A stretch of 38,692 nt of DNA from Nostoc sp. NMS2 (lineage in GTDB: Bacteria > Cyanobacteriota > Cyanobacteriia > Cyanobacteriales > Nostocaceae). A program made the translations under genes and the position numbers. A model generated the notes under the pieces. That model was not told the DNA's origin. It saw only the letters and a program-made list of their open reading frames with translations, and searched no databases. Of this stretch, positions 24,314 through 32,384 are shown piece after piece. Numbering within the stretch: the stretch's first letter is position 1; each line of letters begins with the position of its first letter. The stretch spans positions 1 through 38,692 of the forward strand of contig NZ_JABXKH010000071.1 of NCBI RefSeq assembly GCF_017115105.1, read 5' to 3'.

Positions 24314-24871
24314 TTAAGCCCCTCCGCCCATACTTTTTTGAAATGCTGGACGCTCAGATAACTGCTTCATATAGTTCAACACAGCTGGGTAGGAACTGAG
24401 GTCTAGCTTTAGCATGATGGGAATGTAATTCAGAACAGACCCCACTGCCACATCAACAACAGTGAACTCATTACCCAGCAAAAAAGGTTGCTTACTGAAA
24501 ATTTCATTTAACGGAGTCAACAAACGGGGCATTTCTCGCTCCCGATTTGCTTCCACAAAAATCCCTGGGGCAAGGGTAGCATTAGCAAACAACACCCATT
24601 GGGAAAATACAGCACGTTCTTGGAGTGAAAGTGGAGTTTTACCATACTTTTCAGTAAGATACAGCAAAATTGCCCCAGATTCCCAAAGCTGAAAATCCCC
24701 ATCAACAATTGCTGGAACTTTACCAACTGGGTTAATTGCTAAATATTCAGGCTTGAGGTGTTCACCCGCCTGCATATCGAGTTTGACAAATTCGTAAGGA
24801 ACTTGTATTTCCTCTAAATACCATTGAACAATTGATGCTCGACTACGAGCGCCACCGTAAAGTTTTAGCAT
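24314..24871 (-). CDS. Glutathione S-transferase family protein
   Basis: A 185-residue cytosolic protein. The thioredoxin-like N-domain reads MLKLYGGARSRASIVQWYLE with a candidate active Ser at residue 10 or 13, followed by the glutathione-site strings NPVGKVPAIVDG and WESGAILLYLTEKYG. The helical C-domain includes FLLGNEFTVVDVAVGSVL with the N-capping box. The substrate is not predictable. It ends in GGGA, very near the repeat array. The gene is 6 bp downstream of the next gene (24878), so the two are probably co-transcribed on the minus strand. Confidence 0.92.
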   Translation of the reverse strand: MLKLYGGARSRASIVQWYLEEIQVPYEFVKLDMQAGEHLKPEYLAINPVGKVPAIVDGDFQLWESGAILLYLTEKYGKTPLSLQERAVFSQWVLFANATLAPGIFVEANREREMPRLLTPLNEIFSKQPFLLGNEFTVVDVAVGSVLNYIPIMLKLDLSSYPAVLNYMKQLSERPAFQKSMGGGA

Positions 24872-24877
24872 AATTAC

Positions 24878-25342
24878 CTAAAGCACTTTGTGAGTGTGAG
24901 AATGCTGTTTAATGTTATCTTCTTTTGTTACAACCCTAGCGGCATTTAGCACTCGTTTGCGCTCAATGGAATACTTAAAATCAGTGTAGTTTGTACCTAA
25001 TGGTATCAGGGATTTTGCGGATTCACGACGCTTGTATGTACGAGCGGCTGCAAATGCCCGTGGCACGAATTCCTCTCCAAACTGAGCCGACTCTGGGAAG
25101 CCATCTGGCAGGAATTGTGAATCACCATCTAAGACAGATCCCAAAGTTGTTGCATGAGCCAGCTTATAGGAGGTAGGAATGCCCTTCAACAGCGCTTCCA
25201 AAGCTGCAGAAGGAATCGGTTCTATAACTTCGATTTGATAAACTTCCCCATCTTCTTTGACGAAGCAGGTTGCCAAGCCGAGAACAATGTAGTCATCGGT
25301 TGCTAAATCAGGGGCATTGGGATAGGAAATTGCAGTTGTCAT
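24878..25342 (-). CDS. Conserved hypothetical cyanobacterial protein
   Basis: 154 residues from ATG 25342: MTTAISYPNAPDLATDDYIV, then CFVKEDGEVYQIEVIEPIPS, ending with a His-rich tail QHSHTHKVL. The open frame extends to 25471, but the upstream part translates ATTGGGC heptamers and a palindromic repeat, so it is not taken. I do not recognise the family and no catalytic motif stands out; a soluble cytosolic protein is likely. The stop is 6 bp before the GST gene, suggesting one transcript. Confidence 0.7.
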   Translation of the reverse strand: MTTAISYPNAPDLATDDYIVLGLATCFVKEDGEVYQIEVIEPIPSAALEALLKGIPTSYKLAHATTLGSVLDGDSQFLPDGFPESAQFGEEFVPRAFAAARTYKRRESAKSLIPLGTNYTDFKYSIERKRVLNAARVVTKEDNIKQHSHTHKVL

Positions 25343-25842
25343 CAGAAAATTTCTCAAAACTAAAAAATTAAATCTAGGGATTGGGGATTGGGCATTGGGC
25401 ACTTGTACTGAGCGACTTGTGCCGAGCGAAGCCGAGGTAAGTCGAAGTATTGGGTATTGGGCATTGGGCATTGAAAATAGGCAGAGGGAAAACTCTTCTC
25501 CCTTGTCCCCCTGCTCCCCTGCTCCCCCATCTCTCTCATCCCCTCTTTAAAGAACGGCTTGTTGGCATTCTACCAATTTGTCGCTCTCACTACCTGACAA
25601 GTCTTTAAGATTGACATCTGCTATTTCTGGAATTCACCTCTGGGATCAAGTATCCATCATTAGGTTTGAGGAGCAATTGTTTATTTAAGGCGTATATTTT
25701 TCTTGTGCGGCTAGGTTAAATTCTCTCTTTAGATGGCTTTTTTGTAACCCTAAATACCTTAAAAATAGACACAGTGGTAAAACCACTACCGATCCAAAAC
25801 TAGAATTTAATTTTACAAAGCAGGGATTTCAGGCAGGGAAAG
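25343..25842. other. 500-bp divergent intergenic region with heptamers
   Basis: Left part 25378-25470 is ATTGGGC/ATTGGGT heptamers split by a palindromic repeat (CTGAGCGACTTGTGCCGAGC, then GAAGCCGAGGTAAGTCGAAG). A pyrimidine-rich CCCCTGCTCCCCTGCTCCCC run follows at about 25505-25545. The right 300 bp show no gene or strong structure and should hold the promoter for the TPR gene. Confidence 0.65.
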
Positions 25843-26574
25843 ATGAATATTCACTCATTTTTAGCTGACGATGACCAGCAAAGCAAGCAATATAAATATG
25901 TTTTAAATAATACAAATAAAGTCCACAAGGAGAGGAAAAACGATCGCAGCGCATCTACTTTAGGGAATAATTACTTACGCTCTTTTGCTTTAAGGTCGGC
26001 TCAAGAAGGAGACTATACTGAGGCGATCGCACTTTTAAGCCAACTAATCTACCGCCACCCGCACAATGCCGTTGATTACAACAACCGGGGGCTAATTTAT
26101 TTCCAAAGTGGTGAAAGGCAAAAAGCGCTTTACGACTATAACACCGCCCTGAAACTTAATCCTTCTTTGGCTAGTGCTTATAATAACCGGGCAAATTACT
26201 ACGCAGCTTGTGGAGAATTAGCTACAGCACTTGCCGACTACGATCGAGCCATTGATTTGAATCCTGGCTATGTTCGGGCGTGGATTAACCGAGGCATTAC
26301 CTGGCGCGAATTGGGGCGATACGAGCAGGCAATTGAGAATTTTGAGGTAGCACAGCTTTTCGGTCAACTAGAAGGTCATATCTGGGCTGAACGCGGCAGA
26401 ACTTACCATCTTTGGGGTGACTGGAACTGTGCGATCGCTGATTATCGTCGGGCCCTCACTCAACTGCCTACTCTGGCAACAACTAGGGACTTTACTGGTT
26501 CTCGCTTGCGTTTACAAATCGAAAATTGGCTAAACGATTTGTTATCTCCTGAGCATCCTAATTTGGTAGATTAG
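25843..26574 (+). CDS. Tetratricopeptide-repeat protein
   Basis: A 243-residue soluble protein without signal peptide. About four tandem TPR units occur: AIALLSQLIYRHPHNAVDYN (about 62-95), ALYDYNTALKLNPSLASAYN (96-129), ALADYDRAIDLNPGYVRAWI (130-163), and AIENFEVAQLFGQLEGHIWA, then AIADYRRALTQLP near 200. Each has the usual W/Y, G, Y, A and P positions. TPR proteins act as scaffolds; the partner is unknown. The first 55 residues are polar and unlike TPR. It stands alone. Confidence 0.9.
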   Translation: MNIHSFLADDDQQSKQYKYVLNNTNKVHKERKNDRSASTLGNNYLRSFALRSAQEGDYTEAIALLSQLIYRHPHNAVDYNNRGLIYFQSGERQKALYDYNTALKLNPSLASAYNNRANYYAACGELATALADYDRAIDLNPGYVRAWINRGITWRELGRYEQAIENFEVAQLFGQLEGHIWAERGRTYHLWGDWNCAIADYRRALTQLPTLATTRDFTGSRLRLQIENWLNDLLSPEHPNLVD

Positions 26575-26586
26575 TTCTTCTGGGGG

Positions 26587-26628
26587 ATTCAAAATTCAAA
26601 ATAATTGATTTAAATTTTGAATTGAATT
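26587..26628. terminator. AT-rich hairpin after the TPR gene
   Basis: ATTCAAAATTCAAAAT and ATTTTGAATTGAAT form an imperfect inverted repeat 10 nt past the TPR stop. It is A/T only, so a weak terminator or a heptamer remnant (ATTCAAA). Confidence 0.4.
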
Positions 26629-26768
26629 GTACTAATAGATGATAACTACATAGCTATTCAAACATTAGCTATTAACCATTATTTATTAGCAATAATATAA
26701 ATTAACACCCGGTTTTTACGTAGCCAAAATCACAAGAAACCTAAATAATCCCAAATTCGCCATTTAGC

Positions 26769-27179
26769 TTAAGGTGACGACTCTGTTTGTTCGTCTTCTC
26801 TAATATCCTTATTCATCAACACGACCCGACGCTGGTTGGGAGCAAATCGGAATCCTTGTTGTTGTCTAATACTTTTAGCTTGCTGAGGATCGAAGTTACG
26901 GCTAAATTCCACCTGTAAACCATCGACGTGTACTTGCATCAACTTGACTTCAGTATTAATTTCTCGCAACTTTTCTTGCTGTAACCAATGATGAGGTAAA
27001 AGTTGTGCTAGAGCAGATGCTGCAATGGCTGTAACGACAAGATTAACCACTATCTTGGCTGTGCTTTCTAGTGCCATCACCTGGTAAGAACGTTGACGAA
27101 GATGCCGCTTTGGTCGAGGAATGACCCGGCGTTTTTGTATAGGTTGTAACGGTGGTCTGGAGGGTTGAATCGCGTTCAT
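26769..27179 (-). CDS. Hypothetical single-span membrane protein with coiled coil
   Basis: 136 residues. A basic, proline- and arginine-rich N-terminus (QPIQKRRVIPRPKRHLRQRS) precedes one span (about 43-60, AKIVVNLVVTAIAASALAQL), then a helical segment (LQQEKLREINTEVKLMQVHV) that may be a coiled coil, and an acidic tail. The layout, cytoplasmic basic tail, single span and extracytoplasmic coiled coil, is like small divisome proteins such as FtsL/FtsB, but sequence identity is not recognised. It lies upstream of psaM in tandem, 253 bp apart in the opposite direction of reading order (psaM precedes it on the minus strand). Confidence 0.7.
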   Translation of the reverse strand: MNAIQPSRPPLQPIQKRRVIPRPKRHLRQRSYQVMALESTAKIVVNLVVTAIAASALAQLLPHHWLQQEKLREINTEVKLMQVHVDGLQVEFSRNFDPQQAKSIRQQQGFRFAPNQRRVVLMNKDIREDEQTESSP

Positions 27180-27432
27180 GATGCTAAAAGATAACCTCGC
27201 TTAGTGAAGGGAAGCACTGTAAAAGCCCTCTGGCGATAATTACTGCTTGATTTAGCTGTCATATTACTTCATTTTTTTAAAATAGCTACAAGTGTTGTAC
27301 CAGTTAAAAAATAACCTGGCTTACGTAAGTGCTAGTTTCCTAGCTAGTGATGGCATAAAGCCAAAAGAAGAAAGGAAATTGCACCCCGTACTGCCAGGAT
27401 TATTAGCTTTTTAACTGTGTCACATCGTAGCC

Positions 27433-27564
27433 TTATTTGTAAAGTTCTGTGGCTAATCGCCAAGCTAGAACTCCTGGAATCAGCGCTACAACTAGAGCGA
27501 TATAGACTTGAGTGTCCGAGATGGAAGATATCTGAGCGATGTACAGAGTATCTAAGATAGGCAT
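27433..27564 (-). CDS. psaM: Photosystem I reaction centre subunit XII (PsaM)
   Basis: A 43-residue single-span protein. ISDTQVYIALVVALIPGVL followed by AWRLATELYK is the diagnostic PsaM sequence, a trimer-interface subunit of photosystem I. Classical PsaM has about 31 residues; here 12 extra (MPILDTLYIAQI) precede it. The ATG at 27564 has a perfect AGGAGG 8 nt upstream, while no ATG, GTG or TTG lies at the classical start position, so the extension is probably real. The gene is short and seems monocistronic. Confidence 0.92.
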   Translation of the reverse strand: MPILDTLYIAQISSISDTQVYIALVVALIPGVLAWRLATELYK

Positions 27565-27684
27565 GGCTGAAAACCTCCTAACCTGAATAGATTTTGAACA
27601 GTTCGTTTACTACTTTTCCTTGTTTTGCCAGAATTGTGGAATATCTTGTTACAAGATGCAACAAAAGCAGTTATCGAGGAAGGC

Positions 27685-27830
27685 AGGAGGCAGGGGGAGC
27701 AAGGGAGGCACGGGAGGCAGGGGAAGAGAAAGAAATAAGTGTATTAATGGCTATTACGGTAGAAAAAATCACTAAAGTTTTCTCTTTACTCCCCCTACGC
27801 CTTCTGCCTCCTGCCTCCTTCATTCTCTAT
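27685..27830. repeat. GGAGGCAGG / CCTGCCTCC inverted repeat
   Basis: Purine-rich GGCAGGAGGCAGGGGGAGCA units face CTTCTGCCTCCTGCCTCC about 110 nt later. The spacer could fold as a long hairpin before the sugar kinase gene. An ORF at 27594-27833 running through it is not credible. Confidence 0.75.
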
Positions 27831-27850
27831 TAAAAAAATTTATAAAAATT

Positions 27851-29134
27851 ATGAATTTGTATTTGGGTATCGACTTCGGTACATCTGGCGCACGCGGCGT
27901 GGTAATTGACGAGGAAGCCTATTGTATTCAGGCTGAGGTGAGATATCCCTTCCAGGACTCAACAGCCACCGTTACGCCAAAAATTTGGCAGGAGGCTTTG
28001 TTTGTATTGCTGGAACAAATACCTCACCAATTGCGGCGAAAAATTAAAGCGATCGCAATTAATGGTACATCTTCCACTGTCTTGCTGGTCGATGCTGTTG
28101 GTAATCCAACAGACGCACCACTGATGTATAACGATGCGCGGGGATCATTGCTGCTAGAGCATTTGAGGAGTATAGCACCCCCCAATCATACCGTGTTGAG
28201 TGCCACCTCCAGCCTAGCCAAACTTTTGTGGATGAGGCAATTACCCTCTTTTAGTGAAGCTAGATATTTTCTGCATCAAGCAGATTGGCTGGGGTTTCTC
28301 CTACATGGACAGTTGGGAATTAGCGATTACCATAATGCTTTAAAGCTGGGTTATGACGTAGAAGAGTTGAAATACCCAGAATGGCTAGAATTGCTTCAAA
28401 TACCGATTCAGCTACCCCACGTTTTAACTCCTGGTACTCCCATTGCCGAATTGCGTCCTGAAATTGCGGATAAGTTCGGTTTTTGCCGTGATTGTCTGAT
28501 ATGTGCAGGTACAACTGATAGCATCGCGGCTTTTCTTGCCAGTGGCGCAAAATTACCTGGTGAAGCCGTGACTTCCCTTGGTTCAACATTGGTACTAAAG
28601 CTATTAAGTCGTACTCGTGTAGAAGATGCCAGATATGGAATTTACAGCCATAGGTTAGGGGATTTGTGGCTGACTGGTGGTGCTTCTAATACTGGAGGTG
28701 CAGTACTGAAGCAATTTTTCACAAACGCTGAATTAGCAAGCCTTAGCCAGGAAATTGATTCATCAAAAGCCAGCGAATTAGATTATTATCCGTTGTTGAA
28801 GGTAGGCGATCGCTTTCCAATTAATGATCCCAATTTAGCCCCACGTTTGGAACCACGCCCAGATAACCCAGTGCAATTTTTGCATGGGTTGTTAGAAAGT
28901 ATTACCCGCATAGAAGCGCGAGGGTATAAATTGTTACAGCAAATGGGAGCAGACAAGTTAAGTCGTGTTTATACTGCTGGCGGTGGCGCGGCTAATGATA
29001 CTTGGACTACGATTAGGGCGCGTTATTTGCAGATTTCGGTAGTAGCGTCAGTTTATACACAAGCTGCTTACGGAACGGCTCTGTTGGGGATGCAAGGAGT
29101 GAAAAAGAGTAATTATGTAACTATCTTTTCGTAG
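27851..29134 (+). CDS. FGGY-family sugar kinase (D-ribulose/xylulose kinase-like)
   Basis: A 427-residue kinase of the ASKHA fold, phosphorylating a sugar with ATP. Visible motifs: phosphate-1 YLGIDFGTSGARGVV at residues 4-18, catalytic region INGTSSTVLLVD, MYNDARG, the phosphate-2 loop TSLGSTLVLKLLS and the adenosine motif VYTAGGGAANDTWTTIRARY. It resembles the cyanobacterial and plant-plastid XK-1 type kinases, of which some act on D-ribulose rather than xylulose. The substrate is not proven. Length is slightly short of typical 450-500 residue FGGY members, as for the XK-1 group. It stands alone. Confidence 0.9.
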   Translation: MNLYLGIDFGTSGARGVVIDEEAYCIQAEVRYPFQDSTATVTPKIWQEALFVLLEQIPHQLRRKIKAIAINGTSSTVLLVDAVGNPTDAPLMYNDARGSLLLEHLRSIAPPNHTVLSATSSLAKLLWMRQLPSFSEARYFLHQADWLGFLLHGQLGISDYHNALKLGYDVEELKYPEWLELLQIPIQLPHVLTPGTPIAELRPEIADKFGFCRDCLICAGTTDSIAAFLASGAKLPGEAVTSLGSTLVLKLLSRTRVEDARYGIYSHRLGDLWLTGGASNTGGAVLKQFFTNAELASLSQEIDSSKASELDYYPLLKVGDRFPINDPNLAPRLEPRPDNPVQFLHGLLESITRIEARGYKLLQQMGADKLSRVYTAGGGAANDTWTTIRARYLQISVVASVYTQAAYGTALLGMQGVKKSNYVTIFS

Positions 29135-29149
29135 ATATCTTCTAAATCA

Positions 29150-29205
29150 GTATCTATCCCAGTGACAATCGACATATCTCGGACGATACTGGGATGATTA
29201 GATAC
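29150..29205. terminator. Inverted repeat after the sugar kinase
   Basis: GTATCTATCCCAGT (29150-29163) faces ACTGGGATGATTAGATAC (29188-29205): an 8-bp ATCCCAGT/ACTGGGAT stem extended by GTATCT/AGATAC with a small bulge. It starts 16 nt after the stop codon. No T tail, so a terminator role is uncertain. Confidence 0.5.
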
Positions 29206-29469
29206 CGGATTATAGATTCCAGGTTAATGATCTGGGCAGCTATTCGGGGATGGGTGTTTTGCCACAAGCGAATGTCATCTATCCCCTTTACTAATTATCG
29301 GTGTAAGTTTTAAGGCGATTAAGAGAAAAAAATATTTTTTTAAAAAATTTGACCTGTGCAATCAAGATTATCATCAAGAGAAAAGGTGAGGTTTTTGACT
29401 CCGATTTTGTCACTTTTGATATCTAGTGGCTTTGTCAGGTCTTTAGACTATATCAAAAAGGCTTGCTTA

Positions 29470-29592
29470 GGGACTTCCAAATAAAAAAATATTCAATTAT
29501 TGATTGTGGGGTGGGCATCTTGCCCGCCATATAGACTGAGCGGGCAAGATGCCCACCCCACAAGATTGGATAATTTATTTCTTGGAATTCCC
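29470..29592. mobile_element. Miniature inverted-repeat element, copy 2, with nested palindrome
   Basis: A 123-bp element with the same ends as copy 1 (left GGGACTTCCAAATAAAAAAA, right ATTGGATAATTTATTTCTTG then GAATTCCC), flanked by TTA at 29467-29469 and 29593-29595. The centre is replaced by a perfect 23-bp palindrome (arms 29505-29527 and 29540-29562) containing GTGGGCATCTTGCCC. It has no coding capacity. Confidence 0.85.
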
Positions 29593-29745
29593 TTACATTT
29601 TGTTGTTTGGCGTAGCTTATCATCTGATGAATATCTGTATTTTATGTAAGTTCAGGGGCTTTATACTTTGTATCTAAAACGATGCGAGCAAATTTTAGTT
29701 TGATTTATAGATGATACGATCGCATTAAAATAACTTTAGAGAATT

Positions 29746-30351
29746 ATGACAATAAAAAAGCGCATTGAGCTTAATCAAGGATGCTTCCTTAATCCCGCAA
29801 ATAAAAAGATAGTTGTCAATTTAGCAAGTAAAGATATTTTAACTTTAATCACACAAGAATTAAAAACTCGTTACTCGCCAGAAACTCAAAAGCAAGCACT
29901 TGAAGAGAGTTCCCAACTGTTGCCGAATTTCGTATTTCAAGAATTATTAAAACGCCAAGAGCAACTAGTAAACGTTAACCCAGATACTTTAATAGTGGTT
30001 AACTGTAACATCAAAGAAGCAGAGGTCGATGAGTTAGAATTTGATTTAAGTGTCGAAGCATATTTTGTAATTGGAGATACAACAGGTCAAAATCATTTTC
30101 GGGCTAATAGGATAGTTCTTTGGTCGAATATATGGGGTGATGAAGAACAACTACTTTTCGATTTAGAAGATGAACTAGGTGAACAATTTTGGACAAATTA
30201 TCAAATTCAATTGCTCTTTGATGAAGAGAATCAGCAAACAATTGAATTAGAAGTATCACAAACAGATGATTATGCAGCAAGATTAGAATTTTCCCCATCT
30301 CTTCAAAGGTTTTTACCATCCATAGTTCCCTTTACGGATAATGAATTATAA
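29746..30351 (+). CDS. Hypothetical protein
   Basis: A 201-residue acidic soluble protein, no signal or spans. Segments such as KKRIELNQGCFLNPANKKIV, VNPDTLIVVNCNIKEAEVDE and LLFDLEDELGEQFWTNYQIQ show no recognised family or catalytic motif. Codon use and base composition are like the neighbours. It stands alone between two repeat-rich spacers. No function is proposed. Confidence 0.7.
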   Translation: MTIKKRIELNQGCFLNPANKKIVVNLASKDILTLITQELKTRYSPETQKQALEESSQLLPNFVFQELLKRQEQLVNVNPDTLIVVNCNIKEAEVDELEFDLSVEAYFVIGDTTGQNHFRANRIVLWSNIWGDEEQLLFDLEDELGEQFWTNYQIQLLFDEENQQTIELEVSQTDDYAARLEFSPSLQRFLPSIVPFTDNEL

Positions 30352-31072
30352 AAATTATCGAACAGAATTCAGGAGTCAGGAGTCAGTAGTCAGAATAATG
30401 CCTCCGGCACACTCCGCGAACAGAATTAATTCTGACTGAAAAAGCGGATAGCGGAGCGTAAAGTCTTCTCTACTAGACGCTCTTGCTAGCTTGCTTCCAC
30501 GAAGTGGTACGGCATAGCAACGCTATGAGCGAGTCCGCGAGCATCTGAATAATCGGTGTTTTTGCACCCCCACAAAACAAGTGCTAGTAGGTTGGGTTTC
30601 GTTCCTCAACCCAACATTTTCAGGGCTTTGTTGGGTTTCGTTCCTCAACCCAACCTACAAATATTCTTAACCGAGCAATATTGCAACTCTTAGTTCAACT
30701 TTATCCAAAATTAAGAACTTGATATTTGCCATAACTTTTACCTTGCTGAATGAATTTTTTCAGTCACATATATGTATGATAATACTTATTCCTAAGTGTT
30801 CTTTACTGAAGAAAAATACAACAGTTATTGTGGTTTTAACGAGTCCGTTGCAAACTACACTCACTAAGATTCAAGCTCAAATTACAGCAAGGATTAGCGG
30901 CACGTAACAGAAAAAAGCAATTAATTGTATAAATGACTGCTGTCTTCAAACAATCAAGATAATGCTATAATTTTGCTGAATTTAGAAATTTGGAAGAAAT
31001 TGTTTCCAAAACACCACCTACGACTTTAGAGTGTTGAAATAACTCAAATAGCTATTTATCTGAAGGCGAGGT
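30352..31072. other. 720-bp intergenic region dominated by dispersed repeats
   Basis: No credible gene. 30362-30545 is a mosaic of GAATTCAG heptamers and palindromic repeats (TCCGGCACACTCCGCGAAC, CTAGCTTGCTTCCACGAAG, GGTACGGCATAGCAACGC). 30587-30658 is a duplicated hairpin. From 30660 to 31072 is AT rich and must contain the BMP gene promoter. A 62-codon frame at 30719-30907 with a TTG start has no support. Confidence 0.7.
30587..30658. repeat. Two identical 25-nt hairpins within a GTAG...CTAC palindrome
   Basis: Units 30591-30615 and 30630-30654 are identical. Each is a stem GTTGGGTT/AACCCAAC around TCGTTCCTC. Outer GTAG (30587-30590) and CTAC (30655-30658) pair as well, so the whole block can also fold as one long hairpin. 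Confidence 0.9.
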
Positions 31073-32128
31073 ATGACAACAAACTTTAGTCGGCGTGCAT
31101 TTATCTTGTTTGGTTCAGTAGGGTTTGGTGTCAGTTTACTGCTGCAAGCTTGCAGTAGTAAGCCGACGACACCAACAGCGACAACAACGGGTGGTACTAA
31201 AGGGTTTAAAATAGCGATCGCTCTCCCTGGACTGATTACCGATAAAGCCTGGAATCAATCTGGTTATGAAGGAATCAATCTAGCAAAACAAAAGCTAGGT
31301 GCAGAAACCGCCTATGTCGAAAAAGTAGCACAAGCAGATCAAAGAGAAATATTAACAGATTTTGCTCGTAAAGGCTACAATCTCATCTTCGCGCATGGCG
31401 GACAATTTGATGCCGCTATTGAACAAGTCGCCTCACAGTTTCCCAACACATTTTTTGTGGGTGTGAATGGTAATCTTAAGGGTGAGAATATTGCTTCTTT
31501 ACGAATAGATCATCTACAAGCTAGTTATTTATGTGGCATTATCGGTGCTTCTGTCACTAAATCTAATAAATTAGCTTATATTGCTGGAGAGAAGTTTCCC
31601 GCTACCGAGGGAGAACTGCGGGGATTTGAATTAGGGGCAAAGTCTGTTAAACCAAATATCCAAATTACTTCTACTTTTACGGGTGATTGGAATGATGTTG
31701 CTAAAGCAAAGGAAGCGACTCTGGCATTAATTTCTTCTGGTGCTGATGTTATCTATCAATGGTTAGATAATGCCTCAGCCGCAGTCTTACAAACAGCAGG
31801 TGAAAAAGGAGTATATGCTTTTGGTAACACAAACGATCAATTCGATGTTGCACCAAAAGCTGTCTTAACCAGCGCTGTCAAACGCTTAGATTTAGCAATA
31901 GCTTATATAGCAGAATTAGTCAAACAAAAACAAATCAAAGGACAAATATATACAATTGGTCTAGAAAGAACAGATATATTATTTTTAGGAAAATTCGGAA
32001 CAATCATACCGGAGGCAGTTAAGCAAAAGGTATTGAATGCAAAGCAAGAAATTGTTAATAAAAAAATTGTTTTTGAAGACTGTAAAGAGGCTGGTAAAGA
32101 CACACGCTGCTTGAAGAAAACAACATAA
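31073..32128 (+). CDS. BMP-family ABC transporter substrate-binding lipoprotein
   Basis: A 351-residue binding protein of the basic-membrane-protein (BmpA/PnrA, Med) family, which delivers nucleosides or related compounds to an ABC importer. Typical segments: KIAIALPGLITDKAWNQSGY then EGINLAKQ, NLIFAHGGQFDAAIEQVASQ, TFFVGVNGN, and GADVIYQWLDNASAAVLQTA. The N-terminus has a twin-arginine-like SRRAFI motif at 6-11 plus a lipobox ending in Cys27 (LLQAC), so a Tat-exported lipoprotein is possible. It is the first gene of the importer cluster. The ligand is inferred from family only. Confidence 0.9.
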   Translation: MTTNFSRRAFILFGSVGFGVSLLLQACSSKPTTPTATTTGGTKGFKIAIALPGLITDKAWNQSGYEGINLAKQKLGAETAYVEKVAQADQREILTDFARKGYNLIFAHGGQFDAAIEQVASQFPNTFFVGVNGNLKGENIASLRIDHLQASYLCGIIGASVTKSNKLAYIAGEKFPATEGELRGFELGAKSVKPNIQITSTFTGDWNDVAKAKEATLALISSGADVIYQWLDNASAAVLQTAGEKGVYAFGNTNDQFDVAPKAVLTSAVKRLDLAIAYIAELVKQKQIKGQIYTIGLERTDILFLGKFGTIIPEAVKQKVLNAKQEIVNKKIVFEDCKEAGKDTRCLKKTT

Positions 32129-32154
32129 GTATTGGGCGATTGGAAATCAAACAA

Positions 32155-32172
32155 AGTCCACCTCCGTGGACT
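32155..32172. repeat. AGTCCAC/GTGGACT hairpin
   Basis: A 7-bp stem around CTCC, preceded by AAACAAA. It has the same shape as the hairpin at 20716-20733, but the stem sequence differs with both sides changed. Confidence 0.7.
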
Positions 32173-32221
32173 AATACAAAATCAAGGGTTTTGCCTGTGT
32201 AGCCGTGTAAAGCCAACTCTT

Positions 32222-32300
32222 AGAGACGCTGCGCGTAGCTTGCTTCCACCAAGTGGTACGGCATAGCGTCGCTTAGTGCGTCAGCGTGCCGGAGGCTCTA
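32222..32300. repeat. Palindromic dispersed-repeat cluster
   Basis: AGACGCTGCGCGTAGCTTGC, TTCCACCAAGTGGTACGGC and GTCAGCGTGCCGGAGGCTC. Close relatives are at 11778-11815 and 30473-30520. It separates the binding-protein and ATPase genes of the importer cluster. Confidence 0.75.
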
Positions 32301-32384
32301 TTCCAATCGCCGAGGCAAGTAATAAATTAGACTTTTCAAACAACCTCTTAGTCCTTAAAATCTTGACTACGAGCTATCAATTTT

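Larger units (their letters stand above)
29135..29745. other. 610-bp intergenic region with hairpin and miniature element
   Basis: No gene is seen. A hairpin at 29150-29205 follows the kinase stop, and a miniature inverted-repeat element occupies 29470-29592. The stretch 29206-29469 is AT-rich spacer without recognised features; the last 150 bp should hold the promoter of the gene at 29746. Confidence 0.65.

Noticed and set aside
27594..27833. 79-codon frame before the sugar kinase
   Set aside because: It runs through a GGAGGCAGG inverted repeat and has a low-complexity product.
30719..30907. 62-codon frame with a TTG start upstream of the BMP gene
   Set aside because: No ribosome site, no recognisable motif, lies in an AT-rich promoter region.
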